A DNA stretch of 48,176 nt, taken from positions 1-48,176 of the forward strand of contig NZ_JACDDD010000021.1 of assembly GCF_013817205.1 (NCBI RefSeq), in the 5' to 3' direction. A program made the translations under genes and the position numbers. Shown one piece after another: positions 44,212-48,176 of this stretch; within the stretch, counting starts at the first letter, position 1, and every line of letters begins with the position of its first letter. Origin of the DNA: Polaromonas sp. Lineage in GTDB: Bacteria; Pseudomonadota; Gammaproteobacteria; Burkholderiales; Burkholderiaceae_C. The notes below the pieces were generated by a model, which was not told where the DNA came from, made no database searches, and saw only the letters and a program-made list of their open reading frames with translations.

Positions 44212-45270
44212 ATGACCCAACACGCCCCCCTGATCATCGACATCGCCGGCCTGAGCCTGAGCAAGACCGACAAACAGCGCCTGAAACATCCGCTGACCGG
44301 CGGCATCATCCTGTTCGCCCGCAACTGGGAAAACCGCGCCCAACTGAGCGCGCTGTGTGCCGAGATCAAGAAAGTCCGCAAGGATCTGCTGATCTGTGTG
44401 GACCACGAAGGCGGCCGGGTGCAGCGCTTCCGCACCGACGGTTTCACGCATCTGCCACCCATGCGCGCGCTCGGCGAGTTGTGGCTCAAGGACGCGCTGG
44501 CCGCGACCAATGCCGCCACCGCCTGCGGCTACGTGCTGGGCGCCGAGCTGCGTTCCTGCGGTGTGGACTTCAGTTTCACGCCGGTGCTGGACCTGGACTT
44601 TGGTGAAAGCAGCGTCATCGGCGACCGCGCCTTTGCACGCGACCCGCGCGTGGTGGCCCTGCTGGCCAAAAGCCTGATGCACGGTCTGCTGCAAAACGGC
44701 ATGGCCAACTGCGGTAAACATTTTCCCGGCCATGGGTTTGTCAAAGCCGATTCGCACACCGACATCCCGGTGGACCGGCGCAGCCTGAAAGCCATTCTGG
44801 CCGACGATGCGGCGCCTTACGACTGGCTCAACACCACCCTGACCAGCGTGATGCCGGCGCATGTGATTTACCCCAAGGTGGATGCGCGCCCCGCTGGCTT
44901 TTCAGAGCAGTGGCTGACCTACATCCTGCGTGGCCAGCTCGGCTTTGGCGGCGCGATTTTTAGCGACGACCTCAGCATGGCCGGCGCCCGCCTGATTGAC
45001 GGCAAGCAAGTCAGTTACACCGAAGCGGCCATCACCGCACTCAACGCCGGCTGCGACATGGTGCTGCTGTGCAACCAGTCGGTCGATGGCGGCGAGGCGG
45101 TGGACGAGTTGCTCGGCGGCATGGCGGAAGGCCTGCTCAAGGGCCAGTGGGAGCCGCTGGAGTCCAGCGAGCTGCGCCGGCTTGACTTGCTGCCGGTCAC
45201 CCCCGCCCATGGCTGGGACGACTTGATGGTGCACCCGGCCTATATGCACGCTATGGGCTTGGTTCCCTGA
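44212..45270 (+). CDS. nagZ: Beta-N-acetylhexosaminidase NagZ
   Basis: A 352-residue family 3 glycosidase that removes GlcNAc from anhydromuropeptides during cell-wall recycling in the cytoplasm. Conserved blocks are PLTGGIILFARNWENRAQL, VDHEGGRVQRF, KHFPGHGFVKADSHTDIP (catalytic loop with the His-Asp pair) and IFSDDLSMAGA (nucleophile Asp). The length is normal (E. coli 341). It directly follows acpS. Its stop is 18 bases before a palindromic repeat that also overlaps the convergent YgjP-like gene. Confidence 0.95.
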   Translation: MTQHAPLIIDIAGLSLSKTDKQRLKHPLTGGIILFARNWENRAQLSALCAEIKKVRKDLLICVDHEGGRVQRFRTDGFTHLPPMRALGELWLKDALAATNAATACGYVLGAELRSCGVDFSFTPVLDLDFGESSVIGDRAFARDPRVVALLAKSLMHGLLQNGMANCGKHFPGHGFVKADSHTDIPVDRRSLKAILADDAAPYDWLNTTLTSVMPAHVIYPKVDARPAGFSEQWLTYILRGQLGFGGAIFSDDLSMAGARLIDGKQVSYTEAAITALNAGCDMVLLCNQSVDGGEAVDELLGGMAEGLLKGQWEPLESSELRRLDLLPVTPAHGWDDLMVHPAYMHAMGLVP

Positions 45271-45287
45271 GTCGCTGCAGTTACAAG

Positions 45288-45343
45288 CCTTTTCGGCTTC
45301 CAGCCCCCGTCCGGTGGGCGTGAATAGCTCCTGAATTTATAGC
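45288..45343 (+). repeat. Extended palindromic repeat between nagZ and the YgjP-like gene
   Basis: Flank CCTTTTCGGCTTCCAGCCCC, then CGTCCGGTGGGCGTGAATA and core GCTCCTGAATTTATAGC (45327-45343). On the minus strand the core provides the TAA stop of the YgjP-like gene (45339-45337). Confidence 0.9.
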
Positions 45344-45855
45344 AAACCAGAAGCCGCGGGCCAGGGCGTGGCGCCACCCGCATCCAGATGGGTGAGGTAC
45401 AGGCGCAGATCCAGCTCGAACTGGTGGTACTGCGGCTCCATGTAGGTGCAGAGCTGGTAGAAGGCCTTGTCGTGCGCCTTTTCCTTGATGTGGGCCAGCT
45501 CATGCACCGTGATCATGCGCAGGAATTCCGGCGGAACCGCCTTGAACAGCGTGGCCACGCGGATTTCGCGTTTTGACTTGAGCTTGTTGCCCTGCACCCG
45601 CGAGATCGTGGTGTGGGTGCCCAGCGCGTGCGCGATCACATGCAGCTTGCTGTCGAAGGCTACCTTGCTCAGCGGCTCGGCGTTGCGCAGAAAGCTGTTC
45701 TTCAGGTCCATCACATAGTCGTACAACGCCCGGTCGGTGCGTATGCCGTGGATGGCAGGGTATTTTTGCTGCAGCAGCGCGCCCAGCCGGTCTTGCGCGA
45801 CCAGCTCCCGCACCTGGCTTTGCAGGGAAGCGGGGTAAGCCGTCAGGTATTTCAT
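45337..45855 (-). CDS. YgjP-like (DUF45) metallopeptidase-family protein
   Basis: A 172-residue protein with the zinc motif HELAH at residues 118-122 and a further His128 in IKEKAHDKAFYQLC, as in the YgjP/DUF45 (M48-like) family. LHVIAHALGTHTTISRVQGN and REIRVATLFKAVPPEFLRM are the surrounding conserved parts. It is cytoplasmic, with no signal or membrane segment. The function is unproven. The last codons before the TAA come from a 17-bp palindromic repeat, ending GLL-stop. It is divergent from the patatin gene (72 bases between starts). Confidence 0.88.
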   Translation of the reverse strand: MKYLTAYPASLQSQVRELVAQDRLGALLQQKYPAIHGIRTDRALYDYVMDLKNSFLRNAEPLSKVAFDSKLHVIAHALGTHTTISRVQGNKLKSKREIRVATLFKAVPPEFLRMITVHELAHIKEKAHDKAFYQLCTYMEPQYHQFELDLRLYLTHLDAGGATPWPAASGLL

Positions 45856-45927
45856 GGTGCTGGGGTGGGGCAAGGGCGGGATGCTGGTTAATTTTAGTGC
45901 GCGCCTGTTTCTTGCTAAGCTCAATCC

Positions 45928-47166
45928 ATGGACCTGCCTGCTGTTCCCGAAGTTGCTACCCCCCCGGATGACACCGCGCCGCGCATCAACCTGGCGCTGC
46001 AGGGTGGCGGCTCGCACGGCGCCTTCACCTGGGGCGTGCTCGACGCCTTGCTTGAGGACGGGCGGCTGGACCTTGAAGGCATCAGCGGCACCAGCGCCGG
46101 CGCCATGAACGCGGTGGCGCTGGCGCACGGCTTTGCCCTGGCGCAAGGCAAGCCGCGCGCCGAGCGGCATGACGCCGCGCGCCAGGCGCTGGACAGTTTC
46201 TGGAACGGCATTGTTGACATGGGCGCGCTGTCGTCGTCCGTGTCGCGGTCCATGAGCAAGCTGCAGCAGGCGCCCTTCGGCATCCTGTTCGGCCTGATGG
46301 GCGGGGGCAACTGGTCCAGCAAGCCCTGGACCGACGCGATGACGCGTTACTGGTCCAACGCGCTGTCGCCCTACCAGCGCAATCCGTTTGACATCAACCC
46401 GCTGAAGGACTTTCTTGAAAAGCAGGTGGACTTCGAGCGCCTGGCCGCCGCGCACCACCCGGCCACGCCCAAGGTGTTTGTGGTCGCCACCCGCGTGGCC
46501 AGCGGCAAGGCCGAGGTGTTTTCCGGCAAGCGGCTGACCGCCAGCGCGGTGATGGCCTCGGCCTGCCTGCCCATGGTGTTTCAGGCAGTTGAAATTGATG
46601 GCGAGGCGTATTGGGACGGCGGCTACTCTGGCAACCCGGCGATTCACCCGCTGATCTACCACTGCGACAGCCGCGACATCGTGTTGGTGCAGATCAACCC
46701 GATCCAGCGCAAAGAGCTGCCCACCAAACCCGCCGAGATCATGGACCGCGCCACCGAGATCACCTTCAATGCCGCCCTGATTGCCGAGATGCGCGCCATC
46801 GATTTTGTCAAACGCCTGCTGGCCGAGGGCAAGCTCGACCCGGCGCACTACAAGGACGTGCTGATGCACCGCATCGACGGCGGCCAGGCCCTCGAAAAAT
46901 TCACCGCCAATACCAAGTCGTCCACTGACAGGAGCCTGATCCACGCGCTGCGCGACCTCGGCGTGCTGTGTGGCAAGGAGTGGCTGGCCAGACGCTTTGA
47001 ATCGGTGGGCGTCAAAAGCACCGTCAACATTGCGCGTGATTATTTGGACGATTTGCGCATGCCGGTGGAGAAGGCCGAGCCCGCGCCGCCTGCGGGGGTC
47101 GAACCAACGGCGCCCGATGCACCTGAGCCGCCGACTATATTTTTGCCCGGGGCAGGGCTGCTTTAG
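45928..47166 (+). CDS. Patatin-like phospholipase
   Basis: A 412-residue lipid acyl hydrolase with a Ser-Asp dyad. The oxyanion loop is NLALQGGGSHGAFTWGVLDA, the nucleophile Ser56 is in ISGTSAGAMNAV, and Asp230 is in AYWDGGYSGNP. There is no signal peptide, so it acts in the cytoplasm or at the membrane's inner face. The C-terminal 35 residues are Pro/Ala/Glu-rich and probably disordered. Related bacterial proteins can be effector toxins, but no secretion-system context is present, so a housekeeping lipase is the safer call. Confidence 0.92.
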   Translation: MDLPAVPEVATPPDDTAPRINLALQGGGSHGAFTWGVLDALLEDGRLDLEGISGTSAGAMNAVALAHGFALAQGKPRAERHDAARQALDSFWNGIVDMGALSSSVSRSMSKLQQAPFGILFGLMGGGNWSSKPWTDAMTRYWSNALSPYQRNPFDINPLKDFLEKQVDFERLAAAHHPATPKVFVVATRVASGKAEVFSGKRLTASAVMASACLPMVFQAVEIDGEAYWDGGYSGNPAIHPLIYHCDSRDIVLVQINPIQRKELPTKPAEIMDRATEITFNAALIAEMRAIDFVKRLLAEGKLDPAHYKDVLMHRIDGGQALEKFTANTKSSTDRSLIHALRDLGVLCGKEWLARRFESVGVKSTVNIARDYLDDLRMPVEKAEPAPPAGVEPTAPDAPEPPTIFLPGAGLL

Positions 47167-47201
47167 GTACGTCGCTGCTGGCAGAGTGCAAGAGGAGGGC
47201 C

Positions 47202-47468
47202 TCATTCATAGTGCGTCCACATGCGTAAAACACGAACGGTTCGCTCTTTGGCAAACACTTCGTAGACGATACGGTGCTGGATATTGATGCGGCGTGAGTA
47301 AGCACCGGCAAGGTCACCGACAAGTTTCTCGAAAGGTGGTAGGTTTTGGAACGGGTCGCCGGCCAGAACCGCCAGAATCTCCTGCGCTTTGGGTTTGAGG
47401 CCGCTTGCGGCGAGCTTCCTGGCATCCTTCAAGGCTTGCCGGGCATAAGCAATGTCCCAATTCACCAC
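47202..47468 (-). CDS. YoeB/Txe-family mRNA interferase toxin
   Basis: An 88-residue toxin of the RelE/YoeB fold that cleaves mRNA at the ribosome. The C-terminal half carries GAYSRRINIQHRIVYEV and ends RMWTHYE, matching the catalytic Arg and terminal HY of YoeB. PPFEKLVGD contains the Glu. The start is GTG at 47468, 7 bases inside the antitoxin gene (overlap at 47462-47468), so the two are translationally coupled. The length is normal (E. coli YoeB 84). Confidence 0.88.
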   Translation of the reverse strand: MVNWDIAYARQALKDARKLAASGLKPKAQEILAVLAGDPFQNLPPFEKLVGDLAGAYSRRINIQHRIVYEVFAKERTVRVLRMWTHYE

Positions 47469-47704
47469 TTGAGTGTTTTCGAACTTTTTGCCAGCGGTTC
47501 GGCCATGCCCGTTTTGATTGATTCGCGCATACCCGGCACGGAAAGCAGGTAAAGCGTCTCCTGAATGGCGCTCCAGTCTCCGGTAGAGAGCAGCACTGCA
47601 TTGCTGCGCTTTCCGGAAATGATGATGGGTTCATGAGATGCCGCGGTCTCATCCATCAGCCGGTACAGGTTCGCGCGCGCTTCGCTGGCTGTCAGGGTGT
47701 GCAT
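47462..47704 (-). CDS. YefM-family (Phd/YefM) antitoxin
   Basis: An 80-residue antitoxin beginning MHTLTASEARANLYRLMDET, the YefM N-terminal DNA-binding pattern. ISGKRSNAVLLSTGDWSAIQ follows, then the toxin-binding C-terminus. It binds YoeB and represses its own operon. A perfect palindrome in the promoter spacer at 47735-47750 is the probable binding site. The order antitoxin then toxin with overlap is standard. Confidence 0.9.
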   Translation of the reverse strand: MHTLTASEARANLYRLMDETAASHEPIIISGKRSNAVLLSTGDWSAIQETLYLLSVPGMRESIKTGMAEPLAKSSKTLKW

Positions 47705-47731
47705 TGATTATTCCTTTGAGAGATGGTTTAA

Positions 47732-47760
47732 ATAGTACGTATAAACGTACGCATTGTCAA
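47732..47760 (-). promoter_or_regulatory. yefM-yoeB promoter with operator palindrome in the spacer
   Basis: Minus strand: perfect -35 TTGACA (47760-47755), 17-base spacer and TACTAT -10 (47737-47732). The palindrome GTACGT-TTAT-ACGTAC (47750-47735) fills the spacer and overlaps the -10, a textbook position for autorepression by YefM. Confidence 0.85.
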
Positions 47761-47845
47761 ATGACCAACGATTCAACGGTGCGGGTCGCTACGCCGCCTG
47801 CGCATTTGCCCGGGGGCTGTTTGGCATTGACCTTGCGCCTCTTTT

Positions 47846-47900
47846 GCTACCTATTTGATAGCTGCCTGCGCTTGTGGGGCGGGGGCTGGAGGGCGATTTG
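47846..47900 (-). repeat. Extended palindromic repeat between yefM and the integrase
   Basis: Core GCTACCTATTTGATAGC (47846-47862) with the inverted flank CTGCGCTTGTGGGGCGGGGG and then CTGGAGGGCGATTTG. It faces the copy at 47964-48014. Confidence 0.85.
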
Positions 47901-47963
47901 ATGCACGAATACCAGCGAGGTTTTCTCGGGCAAACTTTCGGCGGCGCTTGTTCAGGCATGAAA

Positions 47964-48014
47964 TCATGCCCCAGCCCTCTGAATACGGGCGCCAGCAGCT
48001 ACTGAATTGATAGC
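47964..48014 (+). repeat. Extended palindromic repeat at the integrase stop
   Basis: Flank CATGCCCCAGCCCTCTGAAT, then ACGGGCGCCAGCA and core GCTACTGAATTGATAGC (47998-48014). On the minus strand it supplies the TAG stop (48001-47999) and the final residues LSIQ of the integrase. Confidence 0.88.
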
Positions 48015-48176
48015 GGCTGAGCCGCCAGCGCATCCAACGGGCTCGCCGTACCGCCCGCCGCGACCTTGAGCACGTGGGTGTAAATCATGGTGGTGCTCAC
48101 GTCGGAGTGGCCCAATAGCTCCTGCACTGTGCGGATGTCGGTGCCCGACTGCAGAAGATGGGTGGCAAAGCTGTGG
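47999..48176 (-). CDS. Integron-type tyrosine recombinase (IntI-like), C-terminal 58 residues, partial
   Basis: The minus-strand frame reads [20 protein letters not shown], then [20 protein letters not shown] and [18 protein letters not shown] before TAG. The catalytic His of LGHSDV and nucleophile Tyr of MIYTHV are present; the catalytic Arg would be just off the edge. THVLKV and SPLDAL closely resemble the IntI1 C-terminus (THVLKVGGAGVRSPLDAL, recalled), which favours an integron integrase over XerC/D. The IntI-specific internal helix is outside the window, so this is not proven. In integrons, attI and the cassettes lie beyond the 5' end, to the right of this window. The stop codon comes from a palindromic repeat. 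Confidence 0.8.
   Translation of the reverse strand, partial: HSFATHLLQSGTDIRTVQELLGHSDVSTTMIYTHVLKVAAGGTASPLDALAAQPLSIQ

Noticed and set aside
45856..47205. Upstream extension of the YgjP-like frame across the patatin gene
   Set aside because: The minus-strand frame is open for 622 codons, but the HELAH domain begins at ATG 45855 and the upstream part mirrors the patatin gene.

Overview
The window looks like the chromosome of a betaproteobacterium of the family Comamonadaceae (Polaromonas/Rhodoferax-like). The evidence is protein character, high GC, and gene order: rne-rluC-HAD-Rieske-sppA, then yceD-rpmF-plsX-fabHDG-acpP-fabF joined directly to rpoE-rseA-rseB-mucD-lepA-lepB-rnc-era-recO-pdxJ-acpS-nagZ, an arrangement known from Burkholderiales. 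The genus is inferred, not proven.

Layout. 1-125: inner end of an IS3-family element. 273-5117: DUF1653 protein, membrane M48 peptidase, RsmB/NOP-type RNA methyltransferase and acyl desaturase. 5393-6999 (minus): rpmB-rpmG and trxB. 7170-12409: Crp/Fnr regulator, ftsK, lolA, rarA. 12684-16244: branched-chain amino acid ABC transporter livHMGF without a binding-protein gene. 16254-16871: repeat-rich non-coding DNA. 16882-20139 (minus): rne with a long 5' region. 20715-23950: rluC, HAD phosphatase, Rieske protein, sppA. 24014-25410 (minus): RsmI-like methylase and Maf. 25437-32005: yceD, rpmF and the fatty-acid synthesis cluster. 32060-36541: YgfX-like protein and the sigma-E envelope-stress operon. 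36542-37087: unusual AT-rich intergenic region with DnaA-box-like sites and a probable small RNA. 37088-45270: lepA to nagZ. 45337-47166: YgjP-like metalloprotein and patatin. 47202-47704 (minus): YefM/YoeB toxin-antitoxin pair. 47999-48176 (minus): last 58 codons of an integron-type tyrosine recombinase.

The genes are mostly housekeeping and work in linked groups: envelope lipid synthesis (plsX, fab, acpP, acpS), envelope quality control (rpoE, rseA, rseB, mucD, lepB, lolA, sppA), ribosome and RNA maturation (rne, rnc, era, rluC, rpmB/F/G, lepA), and chromosome maintenance (ftsK, rarA, recO).

The least ordinary content is non-coding. A 17-bp near-palindrome of the form GCTAY-N7-RTAGC, often with a conserved flank of about 35 bp, occurs about 12 times in both orientations. 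It lies between genes, within coding sequence (rsmB-like, rarA, yceD, rseB, pdxJ), and across the stop codons of fabH, acpS, ygjP and the integrase. A second repeat of about 98 bp directly follows the stop codons of trxB and era. The right edge cuts into what is probably an integron whose attI site and cassettes would lie just outside. No tRNA, rRNA or CRISPR array was seen.
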